Assembly: GCA_937925855.1 (NCBI GenBank) | Contig: CALAMO010000031.1 | Coordinates: 29,577 to 93,576 of the forward strand | Length of the DNA stretch: 64,000 nt | Origin: an uncultured Thiotrichaceae bacterium | GTDB lineage: Bacteria > Pseudomonadota > Gammaproteobacteria > Thiotrichales > Thiotrichaceae | Direction of reading: 5' to 3' | Shown: positions 47,709 to 56,902 of the stretch, in pieces | Numbering within the stretch: position 1 is the first letter of the stretch | How the letters are laid out: each line of letters opens with the position of its first letter | Position numbers and translations under genes: made by a program | Notes under the pieces: model-generated | The model's database searches: none | Told to the model about the DNA's origin: nothing | The model's input: only the letters and a program-made list of their open reading frames with translations

Positions 47709-47737
47709 GGGTTATCCACAGATTTTGTGGATAACCC
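47709..47737. repeat. 12-bp perfect hairpin containing two consensus DnaA boxes
   Basis: GGGTTATCCACA (47709-47720) and TGTGGATAACCC (47726-47737) are exact inverted repeats with a 5-base loop. Each arm holds TTATCCACA, the high-affinity DnaA-box consensus. It lies in a 299-base gap (47530-47828) that has no other recognisable feature. No T-run follows on either strand, which argues against a simple terminator. Confidence 0.75.
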
Positions 47738-47828
47738 TGCTAAAAAATGACTGCTGAAGTCGCAGATTGCTCTGCTTGGCGCTGAAATTTATCCTGCGTA
47801 TTGCCGTGAAACCTTCTCACCACTTGGT

Positions 47829-50489
47829 TTAGAAATTTAGCGAAATATCGCGATGCACCGAACGACAGGCTGCTACATACAGCGCAGTCTCGCGATCCAT
47901 TCGGCGCTGGCTGCGTAGACCCACTGAATGACGGATAGCCTGCTCAAAGTTGTCCAGCTGAGGCAGCAGCTCAGCCGAAGCGGCTCGCCACGTCTGCTGC
48001 TCAGCATACAGCGTTAACGCCTTCGCCATCGCCTTATTCGCCTTCGCGGGGTCAGCTTTTTTACCCTTTAACGCACGCCGTACCTTAGCCACTTCTGACT
48101 TGATCTTAGCCGCACCTTCGACCGCACCGACCTGTTTCCCTAATGCAGTCAGCGCCGCCAGCAGCGCTTCATCATTCGGCTGCGCTGCGCTCACCCGCGC
48201 CGCCATCGCCTGCAATGGCTCATCCAGTGCGGCAAAGTCAGCCGCCGCTGCCAAGGTCGCTTTTGTCAGCAGTACGGTATCATAAGCCTTATCCGCATTG
48301 CGTCGATACTGATTACGCGCCGTACGCTCGGCCTTAACCCGTTTATTATACGCCTGATAGGTGGCATCCCAGTCTGCCGGAATCGTGCCCAGTAGACGCT
48401 CCTGCTCAACCTGGAGCGCACTTAAATCAGCGCTCAAGTTGGCTTTTATACCGCTGGCATCGTTATCGTCCAGCCGCTCTAGCCGTTCGGTCAGTGCCTC
48501 GCTGCGAACAGCCAACTCACGTATCTGGCGCTCAATATCACGCACCTGTGTGTGCACGACCCGATAAGCAGCCGACGCCTCCAACACTTCGACCTCCGCC
48601 GCCAGCGCAGCACTCAGCAGTTGGGGCGCCTGTTCGACTTGATCCAGCGCAGCGCTAAAGGGCTTCGCATAGCTGGGCGGCAGCGCGCTCAAATCAAGAG
48701 CGCGTGCCTGACTGATAACGGCGCTAAACTGTGTGGCATTCTGGGTGAAATACTGGTGTGCACTTTGCTCAATACAGTGCTGCAACTTTGGATTACGCGG
48801 CGGTGGCGCAGTCTCAGACAACATTGAGATACGGTTTGGCAGGTAATTCACCAACTGCGGGTAAGCGCCAACAATCCCCAGCGCCAATATTTGCAGAGCA
48901 ATAAACGGAATCACACCTTTGTACATTTGGACGGTGCGCACAATCGCCGGTGCCACGCCGCGCAAATAAAATAACGCGAAACCAAACGGCGGCGTCAGGA
49001 ACGAAGTCTGCACATTCAGTCCAATCATCACGCCCAGCCAAACCGCTGTAATATTGGCCGACGGATCCGCTAGTAAGATGGGGGCCACAATCGGTACCAC
49101 CACCACCGCAATTTCAATAAAATCGAGGAAAAACCCGAGCAGAAAGATCACCAGCATCACAATCAGGAATTTTGACCAGAAGCCACCGGGCAGGGAATTT
49201 AGAAAATCCCGCACCAGCTCTTCGCCACCAAACGCTCGAAATGCAGCGGTCAGCATGGCCGCACCCAATAAAATAATAAACACCAGCGAGGTCGTCTTTG
49301 CCGTTTCCAGCATCACCTCACGCAGGGTATTATCGATCCGCATCACCCGCCAGCCCGACCACACCAGCGCGATAATCAGCAGGCCAGACGCCAGGACGCC
49401 GAGGTAAATCCCCTCGAAGTCTTCCGCTGTTGTCGCCGCCTTCACATTCATTTCATAGCTGGCCAAGGCCACCCCCATCAGCAGCAGCGCAAACAGCGCA
49501 AGAAGCGCCGGATAAAACGACGTTTTCTGGCCTTCCGTTAGGCGATAGCCCGCCATCAGCATGGCGCCAGCGGCACCAATGGCCCCGGCCTGATTCACCG
49601 TCGCGATACCAGAAATAATCGAGCCCAGTACCATAAAAATCAGCGCCAGCGGCGGAAACAGCGTCAGTAGGACATTGCCCCAGAATTTGGCATCAAATTT
49701 ACCGTCATAGGGTACTGCCGGAGCCAGCTTAGGTCGCAGCCAAGCGATGGCTAAAATAAACACCATATAGAGTCCGACCAGCACTAGGCCGGGCAGGAAA
49801 GCACCCAGAAACATTTCGCCCGCGCTGGTCGAAGCCACGTCGAAAGCCGAAGGCATGGTCAGTTCGCCTGTATTTTCTTTAAACAGGGCTTTCCGGGCGC
49901 TGCTGGCCTGATCGGTGGCGGAGGCCAACTGATCCGCCAATATAATGAGTACAATCGACGGCGGAATAATCTGCCCCAGCGTGCCGGAAGCGGCTATCGT
50001 GCCGCTCGCCAACGCGGGTGAATATTTATTCCGCAACATCGCCGGCAGGGAAATCAAACCCATCGCCACCACCGTGGCCCCAACAATGCCGGTTGTTGCT
50101 GCCAATAAGGCCCCAACAAAAATCACCGAAATCCCCAGGCCGCCCGGTACCGGGCCAAACAGCTGCGCCATGGTCACTAGTAGGTCTTCGGCGATCTTTG
50201 AGCGCTGTAGCATGATGCCCATAAAGATAAACAGCGGAATCGCAATAAGGGTATCGCGCTCGACCTCCCAGTACACGCCGCGCAAGTTGGTCACCCCAGC
50301 GGATAACCACTGCGATGGCCCGCCAGAGTGGAAGTAGGCATCGGTATCACCAACCGCGAGGTAACCGGTGGCCGCCGCCAGCCCAATCGTTAGAATCGCC
50401 GCACCGGGCAGCGCAAAAGCGACCGGAAAGCCGGAACCCAAAGCAGAGGCCATCAGTACGATCAGCAGTACCAGAAAGAATAATTCCAT
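47829..50489 (-). CDS. TRAP transporter large permease (DctM) with C-terminal helical extension
   Basis: The first 555 or so residues form a DctM permease, with many membrane helices and family motifs 'SVIFVGALLAATTGIVGATV' and 'TLGQIIPPSIVLIILADQL'. It imports an organic acid with Na+, using DctQ and DctP. Residues about 560-886 are an added, hydrophilic, Ala/Glu/Lys-rich and probably coiled-coil region without recognised domain. Typical DctMs are 425-620 residues. The gene starts 2 bases after the dctQ stop. Confidence 0.9.
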   Translation of the reverse strand: MELFFLVLLIVLMASALGSGFPVAFALPGAAILTIGLAAATGYLAVGDTDAYFHSGGPSQWLSAGVTNLRGVYWEVERDTLIAIPLFIFMGIMLQRSKIAEDLLVTMAQLFGPVPGGLGISVIFVGALLAATTGIVGATVVAMGLISLPAMLRNKYSPALASGTIAASGTLGQIIPPSIVLIILADQLASATDQASSARKALFKENTGELTMPSAFDVASTSAGEMFLGAFLPGLVLVGLYMVFILAIAWLRPKLAPAVPYDGKFDAKFWGNVLLTLFPPLALIFMVLGSIISGIATVNQAGAIGAAGAMLMAGYRLTEGQKTSFYPALLALFALLLMGVALASYEMNVKAATTAEDFEGIYLGVLASGLLIIALVWSGWRVMRIDNTLREVMLETAKTTSLVFIILLGAAMLTAAFRAFGGEELVRDFLNSLPGGFWSKFLIVMLVIFLLGFFLDFIEIAVVVVPIVAPILLADPSANITAVWLGVMIGLNVQTSFLTPPFGFALFYLRGVAPAIVRTVQMYKGVIPFIALQILALGIVGAYPQLVNYLPNRISMLSETAPPPRNPKLQHCIEQSAHQYFTQNATQFSAVISQARALDLSALPPSYAKPFSAALDQVEQAPQLLSAALAAEVEVLEASAAYRVVHTQVRDIERQIRELAVRSEALTERLERLDDNDASGIKANLSADLSALQVEQERLLGTIPADWDATYQAYNKRVKAERTARNQYRRNADKAYDTVLLTKATLAAAADFAALDEPLQAMAARVSAAQPNDEALLAALTALGKQVGAVEGAAKIKSEVAKVRRALKGKKADPAKANKAMAKALTLYAEQQTWRAASAELLPQLDNFEQAIRHSVGLRSQRRMDRETALYVAACRSVHRDISLNF

Positions 50490-50491
50490 GC

Positions 50492-51496
50492 TTAAGCCGC
50501 CTGTTCAGCCAAGCTTGCTAGCTTACGCGCACCGGGTTCGGCACGGTAATCAGCAACGCTTTCAAAGAAATAGCTGACAAACTGGATCAGCATAGTTATC
50601 GCAAAAATACCCAGGTAAGCCGCCATCTGGTATTTCACAAACATACCGGTGCCACCGGTCTGGGTAATTTCAAAATTCATAATGGGCGCGTTAATAATCG
50701 ACTGCTTGTCGCTCAGACCAATCAGCAAAATCACCCAGCAGGTACTCATCCCAAGTAAAGTGCAGCCCAGCGCATTAAAAAAGCCGCGCGTGCTCTGCCT
50801 AAAACCGGCATACAACACATCAACCCGCACATGACCCTCATCAAATAAAGTATAGGCCGAGGCAAACAAGAACAGCGCTGCGTACCAATAGCGCACCAGA
50901 TCACCCATCAGCGCCTGCTCATAAGAAAAGACAAAGCGCGTAATTACAATCAGCAGCTCACTCAGCACAATCAGCAGCGCCAGCCAAGTAAACCCAAGCG
51001 TGCGGGTAAACGCCGCCAGCACAAAGCCCAGTGCAATCAGCGGGATATGAATATACGTGCCCACAAAACGCGCGCGCGCCAAATTCCGCACCATGTCTTC
51101 ATCCACAAATACAATCAGCAGCCGTTCAACCCGCATAAACGCAATGGCTACATCAACCACACCCACCAGCAACACCGCCCAAAAACAGCCGCGCACCAAG
51201 TATTTATTAAAGCGGTGGATAGCGTCCGCTTCCCAGCGCAAATTGCGGCGCGGCGAACGGCGGATATAAAACACACCGGCAGCGAGCGCCAGCAAATACA
51301 GCGCCCAAGGGATGGGTGAAAACGACTTGGCAGGATTGAAGGCATCCATAGCGGTGGGCACCGCAAAGCCAACGTGCAGAATATTATTGATGAGAAAAGC
51401 GGCTAGCAGCGCGAGCATGCTCCAGCCAAAGAAGCGCACAAACGGTGCAGGGCTACCCTCGCGCGCTATCGCGCCGGAATCGCGCTGGTCAGACAT
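50492..51496 (-). CDS. TRAP transporter small permease (DctQ-like, enlarged)
   Basis: This 334-residue membrane protein has about eight hydrophobic segments, against 4 helices and 160-220 residues for normal DctQ. The C-terminal half has the usual DctQ features ('YTLFDEGHVRVDVLYAGF'), while the N-terminal half adds an extra membrane module. ATG 51496 ('MSDQRDSG') is chosen; the longer frame runs through the cysteine/His-rich translation of upstream direct repeats. It is encoded between dctP and dctM. Confidence 0.85.
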   Translation of the reverse strand: MSDQRDSGAIAREGSPAPFVRFFGWSMLALLAAFLINNILHVGFAVPTAMDAFNPAKSFSPIPWALYLLALAAGVFYIRRSPRRNLRWEADAIHRFNKYLVRGCFWAVLLVGVVDVAIAFMRVERLLIVFVDEDMVRNLARARFVGTYIHIPLIALGFVLAAFTRTLGFTWLALLIVLSELLIVITRFVFSYEQALMGDLVRYWYAALFLFASAYTLFDEGHVRVDVLYAGFRQSTRGFFNALGCTLLGMSTCWVILLIGLSDKQSIINAPIMNFEITQTGGTGMFVKYQMAAYLGIFAITMLIQFVSYFFESVADYRAEPGARKLASLAEQAA

Positions 51497-51523
51497 AAGT
51501 TTGTTCCCCGGTTTACAACACTC

Positions 51524-51580
51524 CGTGCAGATGCACGTCAGTAACTCTGCATCGTGCAGATGCATGTAGCGGCTCTGCAT
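51524..51580. repeat. Direct and inverted repeats between dctP and dctQ
   Basis: CGTGCAGATGCA occurs at 51524-51535 and 51553-51564 (29 bases apart). CTCTGCAT occurs at 51545-51552 and 51573-51580 (28 apart). TGCATC-N5-GATGCA (51548-51564) is a perfect dyad. The block sits just upstream of dctQ and may be an operator array or a processing hairpin. Confidence 0.55.
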
Positions 51581-51685
51581 ACACGTATGCTTGTGGCGAC
51601 AGGCATGGGCCACTGCCGCAAAAACGGGGCAGACGTGGCTGCCCCGATAGACCGCATTAGCGCAACGTTAAGCGCGTAAGGCTGA

Positions 51686-52780
51686 CTAGATCAGCTCTAA
51701 TACGCGGTTACGCTGGTTAACGAAGGTACCTTCGAACTTAGCCATGGTGCCACCAATGTCACGCAACGCCTTCTGGAAAGCATCGTCAACTTCAGTCGCT
51801 AACTCCGAGTGATCGCGCGTTTCGGCGAAGACCTCTTTCGCCGCTTCACCGAACGCATCCCAAACGTCATCGTTAAAGGAGCGCACCTGCACGCCGTGCT
51901 CATTCACCAGCTTCGCCATGTACTGGCCGTTCAGCGCCATCGCCTCTTCAAACTGAGCCGCGTGCTCTTCATTACACGCCGCTTCGATCACTGCTTTTTC
52001 CCACTTCGTCAGGTTGTTATACCACTCAAGGTTCATCCCGAAGGCTAAGCCACCGCCCGGCTCATGCATACCGCCGGTATAATAGTACTTCGCCGCTTCG
52101 TAGAATTTCATGAAGTAGTCATTATATGGACCAACCCACTCGGTCGCCTCAATCGCTCCAGACACTAGATTTTCATAAATCTGTCCGCCGGGCAGTGAAA
52201 CCGTCGATACACCCAGCTTAGACATCACCGACCCGCCTAAACCTGGAATACGCATCTTCAGCCCTTTCAGGTCTTCAGGCGCTTCGATTTCTTTATTAAA
52301 CCAGCCACCGGCTTGAGTACCGGTTGCGCCACAGGCCAGCGCCTTCAAGCCAAACTCACCCGAAACCTTATCCCATAACGCCTGCCCACCCGAGAATTTA
52401 ATCCAGGCATTCCACTCGACGGTCGTCATGCCAAATGGCACCGCAGTAAAGTAAGCGAATGCTGGGTGCTTGCCCACCCAATAGTAATCGGCGGCGATAT
52501 AAGCCTGACTATTACCCGATGCGACTTCATCAAACGAATCGAAGGCACCGACACGCTCACCCGCTGCGAAATATTTAGTCGCGATACGACCTTCAGACAG
52601 TTCGTCAATGCGCGCGGCGAGACGCTGGGCAGAAACGCCCAGGCCGGGGAAATCACGCGGCCAAGTAGAAACAATCACCATTTCTTTCTTAGACTTAGCA
52701 ATAGCTGGCGCGGCAACCGTTGATGCTGCACCCGCAGCACCGGCAAGCGCGGCACCTTTTAAAAACTTACGACGTTCCAT
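51686..52780 (-). CDS. TRAP transporter substrate-binding protein (DctP/TakP-like, Tat-exported)
   Basis: The 364-residue periplasmic protein starts with a twin-arginine signal 'MERRKFLKGAALAG'. The DctP-type fold follows: 'MRIPGLGGSVMSKLGVSTVS' with the conserved Arg that grips the ligand carboxylate, and 'GAIEATEWVGPYND'. That signature matches the TakP group, which binds 2-oxoacids and similar organic acids. It is first in the operon, before dctQ and dctM. Confidence 0.93.
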   Translation of the reverse strand: MERRKFLKGAALAGAAGAASTVAAPAIAKSKKEMVIVSTWPRDFPGLGVSAQRLAARIDELSEGRIATKYFAAGERVGAFDSFDEVASGNSQAYIAADYYWVGKHPAFAYFTAVPFGMTTVEWNAWIKFSGGQALWDKVSGEFGLKALACGATGTQAGGWFNKEIEAPEDLKGLKMRIPGLGGSVMSKLGVSTVSLPGGQIYENLVSGAIEATEWVGPYNDYFMKFYEAAKYYYTGGMHEPGGGLAFGMNLEWYNNLTKWEKAVIEAACNEEHAAQFEEAMALNGQYMAKLVNEHGVQVRSFNDDVWDAFGEAAKEVFAETRDHSELATEVDDAFQKALRDIGGTMAKFEGTFVNQRNRVLELI

Positions 52781-53060
52781 AAATAAACCTCCTCAGTTTA
52801 AAATTCATGCTGGTATTGAGCCTAAATAAATTGAGCCTGTAATAACAGGTCTGCAATAGGCAGGATGCATACCACCTCAATTATTTGACGGCAGACACTA
52901 AAAACTAGACCTTAAAGTCATTAGATTGCACCAGATAAGAAGTCTGACACAGAGTGATGGCCCAATAACCCGCACGCAGATTACTTCGTTCTCTCCTCCA
53001 AATAATAGGTATACTTTAATGGAATTTTTTGCACAAGTATAGCGAGAGACAAATAGCCCT

Positions 53061-54935
53061 ATGGATATCCTGCTACGCGAATACGGCGGCATTATGCTGC
53101 GCAAAAAATGGGCTACCCTCTGTGTATTCCTCGGTTTGCTGTTGGCGGTTGGCTGTGACCTCGCGGCCCCGCTATTTTATAAAGAAATCGCTAACCACCT
53201 CGCGCTGGACTTCTCCCCTACCAGCCGCGAGGTACTGTTGAACAATCTTTTTTATGTGGGTCTGGCCTACCTCGGCGTCTGGCTGGGCTGGCGCATCATA
53301 GAAATCGCCCTGTTACCGGTGGAAGCCGGCGGCCTTAGGATGCTGGATAAGCGCTGTTTTGATGTGCTACTAGCACAGCGCTATACCTTTTTTGAGAATA
53401 GCTTTTCCGGCAGTTTGGTCAAACAGGCCAATCGCTTTATTAAAGCCTACGAGTCCATTTTTGACTGGCTCTTCTTTGAGCTGATATACAACCTGCTGTC
53501 ACTCAGCATTGCCTTTGTCATCTTCTGGTCACAGCAGCCGGAGTTCGCCCTGTACTTTCTGGCCTGGGCCATCGTCTTCATCCTATTTAGCGCGACTTAT
53601 TCGGTCTGGAAACTGAAATTTGATGAGCGCCTAGCCGCCTGGGATTCGAAACTGGGCGGTGCTTATTCCGATGCCATCGCGAATATCTTTGTGGTGAAAA
53701 GCTTTGCGCTGGAACAGCACGAGCGCACCGCCTTAGGCGCGGTGGCGGATGAAACCTATCGCAAGCGTCGCATCGCCTGGATTCTGATGTTTATCGCTTT
53801 TGCGATACAGGGGCTGCTGACCTTTGGGATTGAGCTGCTGCTCATTTACCTGATGATTGATAAATGGGAGACCGGTCAATTTGAAATCGGTGAGTTCGTC
53901 TTATTTCAGAGTATCCTATTACTGCTGATTCGCAGCCTGTGGAATTTTGGGCAGAACTTTAAAAACCTGTTTACCGCTCTAGCGGATGCCCGCGAAATGA
54001 GCGAAGTCTTCCGCCGCACCGAACTAGAAACTGACCGGCCCGGCACCCGCCATCATCCGATTAAGCAGGGCCATATCCGCTTCCACGACCTGCAGTTTGA
54101 CTATCACCGAGCAGAAATAGAAGCCGCAGCAAACGCAAATGCTTCCTTCCAGGGTGCACCCGCGCAGCAGCCCAGCACCAAGACAGCGGGCACTACCAGC
54201 GCTGAAGTATTAGGCGCTGCGGATGAATCGGCCATCAGTCACCCTCTGTTTGAGCACTTCAATCTCGATATTAAAGCCGGTGAGAAGGTCGCTCTGGTTG
54301 GCGCTTCTGGCTCGGGTAAAACCTCGCTCACCAAACTACTGTTCCGCTTTGTCGAACCGCAGGGCGGCAAACTGACAATCGACGGCATTGATGTTCAGGA
54401 CTTTACCCTGCGCTCGCTGCGTGAACAGCTCACCCTTATCCCACAGCAGCCTGAGTTATTCCACCGGAGTATTCGCGATAATATCAGCCTCGGCCAAGAC
54501 ATTAGCGCTGAGCAGCTGCGCCAAACGGCTCAGAAGGCCCGGGCACTGGAATTTATCGAGGCACTGCCGCAACAGTTTGATACCTTGGTGGGTGAGCGCG
54601 GCGTAAAACTGTCCGGCGGCGAGAAACAGCGCATTGCCATTGCGCGGGCTTTTCTGGATGATGCGCCCATTGTTGTACTCGATGAGGCGACAAGTGCGCT
54701 GGACTCGATTACTGAGCAGGCCATTCAACAGGCGCTGTTTGAACTGATTGCCGATAAAACAGCGATTATAATCGCCCACCGCTTGGCGACTATTTTGCGC
54801 ATGGATCGCATTATTGTGCTCGAACACGGTAACATTATCGAACAGGGCAGCCACGCTGAACTCCTGGCTCAGCAGGGACGCTATTATGAAATGTGGCAGC
54901 ACCAAAGCGGTGAATTTTTGGGAGAATTAACATGA
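53061..54935 (+). CDS. ABC exporter (fused membrane and ATPase domains)
   Basis: This 624-residue half-transporter has six membrane helices over about 15-310. Its nucleotide-binding domain has Walker A 'GASGSGKTS' near 413, Q-loop 'LIPQQPELF', signature 'LSGGEKQRIAIARAF' near 517, Walker B 'IVVLDEA' and switch 'AHRL'. It resembles MsbA/ATM-type exporters; the cargo is unknown. About 45 residues of low complexity (350-393, rich in Ala, Thr, Ser) interrupt the start of the ATPase domain. It overlaps cysZ by 4 bases (ATGA). Confidence 0.92.
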   Translation: MDILLREYGGIMLRKKWATLCVFLGLLLAVGCDLAAPLFYKEIANHLALDFSPTSREVLLNNLFYVGLAYLGVWLGWRIIEIALLPVEAGGLRMLDKRCFDVLLAQRYTFFENSFSGSLVKQANRFIKAYESIFDWLFFELIYNLLSLSIAFVIFWSQQPEFALYFLAWAIVFILFSATYSVWKLKFDERLAAWDSKLGGAYSDAIANIFVVKSFALEQHERTALGAVADETYRKRRIAWILMFIAFAIQGLLTFGIELLLIYLMIDKWETGQFEIGEFVLFQSILLLLIRSLWNFGQNFKNLFTALADAREMSEVFRRTELETDRPGTRHHPIKQGHIRFHDLQFDYHRAEIEAAANANASFQGAPAQQPSTKTAGTTSAEVLGAADESAISHPLFEHFNLDIKAGEKVALVGASGSGKTSLTKLLFRFVEPQGGKLTIDGIDVQDFTLRSLREQLTLIPQQPELFHRSIRDNISLGQDISAEQLRQTAQKARALEFIEALPQQFDTLVGERGVKLSGGEKQRIAIARAFLDDAPIVVLDEATSALDSITEQAIQQALFELIADKTAIIIAHRLATILRMDRIIVLEHGNIIEQGSHAELLAQQGRYYEMWQHQSGEFLGELT

Positions 54936-55675
54936 TCAGCCATTTTATCAAAGGCATCGCCTGTGTCTTTACCGGCCTTAGCTTGATTATGCAACGCGGC
55001 ATTCGGCCCTTTGTGCTCGTCCCGCTGCTGATTAACACCTTAGTTTTTTCCGCCGGGATCTGGTTTGCCAGCTCGCAGGTCGCCCATTGGATGGATCGGC
55101 TGCTGGGCGGCTTGCCAGACTGGTTATTTTTCATCAAGTGGATTTTGTGGCCGCTATTTTTTATTGCGATTTTCTTCGCGGTCTTTTATAGCTTCGCTCT
55201 GCTCGCGAACCTGCTCGCCGCGCCGTTTAATGCCATTCTGTCCGAACGGGTGGAGCAGCATCTACGTGGCCTGCCTATTAGCCCATTTAAAGGTTATCAA
55301 ACCCTACCGGGTATTATTGTGCGTACCTTCCGCAGTGAGGCCAGCAAGCTGTTTTACATGGCAAAGTGGCTAATCCTGATATTAATCATTAGCTTTATTC
55401 CGGTGATTAATATCATCGCGCCGTTTGCCTGGGTATTATACGGAGCCTGGATGCTGGCGGTAGAATATGCGGATTACCCTATGGGCAATCACGAGCTGTA
55501 TTTTAAAGACGAGCTGCCCGTCCTGAGACAAAACCGCAGCTATGCGTTGGGCTTTGGCGGTGCGCTGGCCGTGATGATGCTGATCCCCTTTGTGAATTTT
55601 TTGGCGATGCCTGTGGGCGTGGCCGGGGCGACGGCATTCTGGGTCAATCAGCTGAGTAAAACGGCGCGGCGCTAG
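54932..55675 (+). CDS. CysZ/EI24-family membrane protein
   Basis: The 247-residue product has four to six hydrophobic segments and the EI24/CysZ pattern: 'FIKGIACVFTGLSLIMQRG', 'RPFVLVPLLINTLVF', 'LLANLLAAPFNAILSE' and 'EYADYPMGNH'. CysZ in E. coli is a sulphate channel for cysteine synthesis. It is translationally coupled to the ABC exporter, so another role tied to that exporter is possible. Confidence 0.85.
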   Translation: MISHFIKGIACVFTGLSLIMQRGIRPFVLVPLLINTLVFSAGIWFASSQVAHWMDRLLGGLPDWLFFIKWILWPLFFIAIFFAVFYSFALLANLLAAPFNAILSERVEQHLRGLPISPFKGYQTLPGIIVRTFRSEASKLFYMAKWLILILIISFIPVINIIAPFAWVLYGAWMLAVEYADYPMGNHELYFKDELPVLRQNRSYALGFGGALAVMMLIPFVNFLAMPVGVAGATAFWVNQLSKTARR

Positions 55676-55722
55676 ATCGCACGCTGCCCAGCATTAGCGC
55701 TTACTATTAACTAGGATTCATC

Positions 55723-56286
55723 ATGCCATTACCCCCCGCTGCCGCCCGCCAATTGACCCACACCCGCGTTGTCACCTGCCAAGGATTTGAGCGCGAAGAC
55801 GGCCTGTGGGATATTGAAGGTCACATTGTCGACACCAAAGCCTATTCATTCCCCAATGCTGATCGTGGCGGTACGCTGGCCGCCGGTGAACCGCTACACA
55901 GCATGCGCATTCGCCTAACCATTGATAGCAACATGCGGATTCATGCAGCGGCACAAAGCACCGAATATTCACCCTACCATTATTGCCATCAGGTGGAGCA
56001 CTTCTGTAAAAACCTGGTGGGCCAACATATCGGGCCAGGCTGGACGCGCAAGGTTAAGACACTCATGGGCAGCAGCAGCGGCTGCACCCACATTACCGAA
56101 CTGCTCGGCCCGGTTGCGACCACCGCCTTTCAGACCCTGGTTAAAGCGCGCAGCGAACACACCGCCCAGCCGCCTGAACCCTCCCAGCCTACTACGCCAC
56201 CGCGTCTACTCAATACCTGCCACGCCTTACAGGCCACCAGCCCAGTGGTAAAAGGGCTGTGGCCCGCGTTTTATCAGGGTGAATAA
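55723..56286 (+). CDS. DUF2889 domain protein
   Basis: The 187-residue soluble protein has the DUF2889 pattern 'REDGLWDIEGHIVDTK', 'MRIRLTIDSNMRIHAA' and 'GWTRKVKTLMGSSSGCTHITELLGP'. Function is unknown; in other proteobacteria the domain occurs near aromatic or phenolic degradation and redox genes. It precedes rnfA by 21 bases on the same strand. Confidence 0.85.
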   Translation: MPLPPAAARQLTHTRVVTCQGFEREDGLWDIEGHIVDTKAYSFPNADRGGTLAAGEPLHSMRIRLTIDSNMRIHAAAQSTEYSPYHYCHQVEHFCKNLVGQHIGPGWTRKVKTLMGSSSGCTHITELLGPVATTAFQTLVKARSEHTAQPPEPSQPTTPPRLLNTCHALQATSPVVKGLWPAFYQGE

Positions 56287-56307
56287 CCGAGTGCCGATTA
56301 CACGGAT

Positions 56308-56889
56308 ATGACAGACTACCTGCTAATCATTGTCAGTACGGTTTGGGTCAATAACTTTGTGCTGTCCCAATTCCTCGGCCTGTGTCCGTTTATGGGGGTA
56401 TCGCGCCGCCTGGAAACGGCTATTGGCATGGGGCTGGCGACCACCTTTGTGCTGACCTTATCGTCGGTAAGCAGCTATCTCATTGATACCTACCTTTTGG
56501 TACCGCTGGCGCTGGAATACCTGCGCACGCTGAGCTTTATTCTGGTGATCGCGGCGATTGTCGGCTTTACAGAAATGGCGATTCGTAAAAGCAGCCCCAT
56601 TTTGTTCAACGTACTCGGTATTTACCTGCCGCTGATTACCAGCAACTGCGCAGTGCTGGGCGTGGCACTGCTCAATGTGCAGCAGTCACATGATTTTATT
56701 GAATCCGCCCTCTATGGCATGGGCGCTGCTCTCGGCTTCACCCTGGTGATGGTACTGTTTGCCGCCATCCGCGAGCGCCTAGAGGCCGCTGATATTCCGA
56801 CGCCGTTTCGCGGCCATGCCATTGGCCTTGTCACTGCCGGACTGATGGCACTGGCGTTTATGGGTTTTTCTGGGTTGGTGAAACACTAA
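56308..56889 (+). CDS. rnfA: Rnf electron-transport complex subunit A
   Basis: The 193-residue membrane subunit has six helices and conserved '[18 protein letters not shown]' and '[14 protein letters not shown]', containing the cysteines that hold the intramembrane [2Fe-2S] cluster with RnfE. It is part of the ion-pumping ferredoxin:NAD oxidoreductase. First gene of rnfABCDGE. The operon name RsxA applies if the complex works in SoxR reduction. Confidence 0.96.
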   Translation: MTDYLLIIVSTVWVNNFVLSQFLGLCPFMGVSRRLETAIGMGLATTFVLTLSSVSSYLIDTYLLVPLALEYLRTLSFILVIAAIVGFTEMAIRKSSPILFNVLGIYLPLITSNCAVLGVALLNVQQSHDFIESALYGMGAALGFTLVMVLFAAIRERLEAADIPTPFRGHAIGLVTAGLMALAFMGFSGLVKH

Positions 56890-56902
56890 TGGCGGGCGTC
56901 CC

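Noticed and set aside
47709..47737. Hairpin read as an intrinsic terminator
   Set aside because: The stem is perfect, but neither strand has a T-run after it, and both arms are DnaA boxes; it is kept as a repeat instead.
47701..47740. DnaA-box pair as a replication origin
   Set aside because: There are only two boxes, no AT-rich unwinding cluster, and no dnaA, dnaN, gidA or parAB near it.
51524..51580. Repeat block as a CRISPR array
   Set aside because: Repeats are 8-12 bases with only two copies, contain an internal dyad, and have no cas genes nearby.
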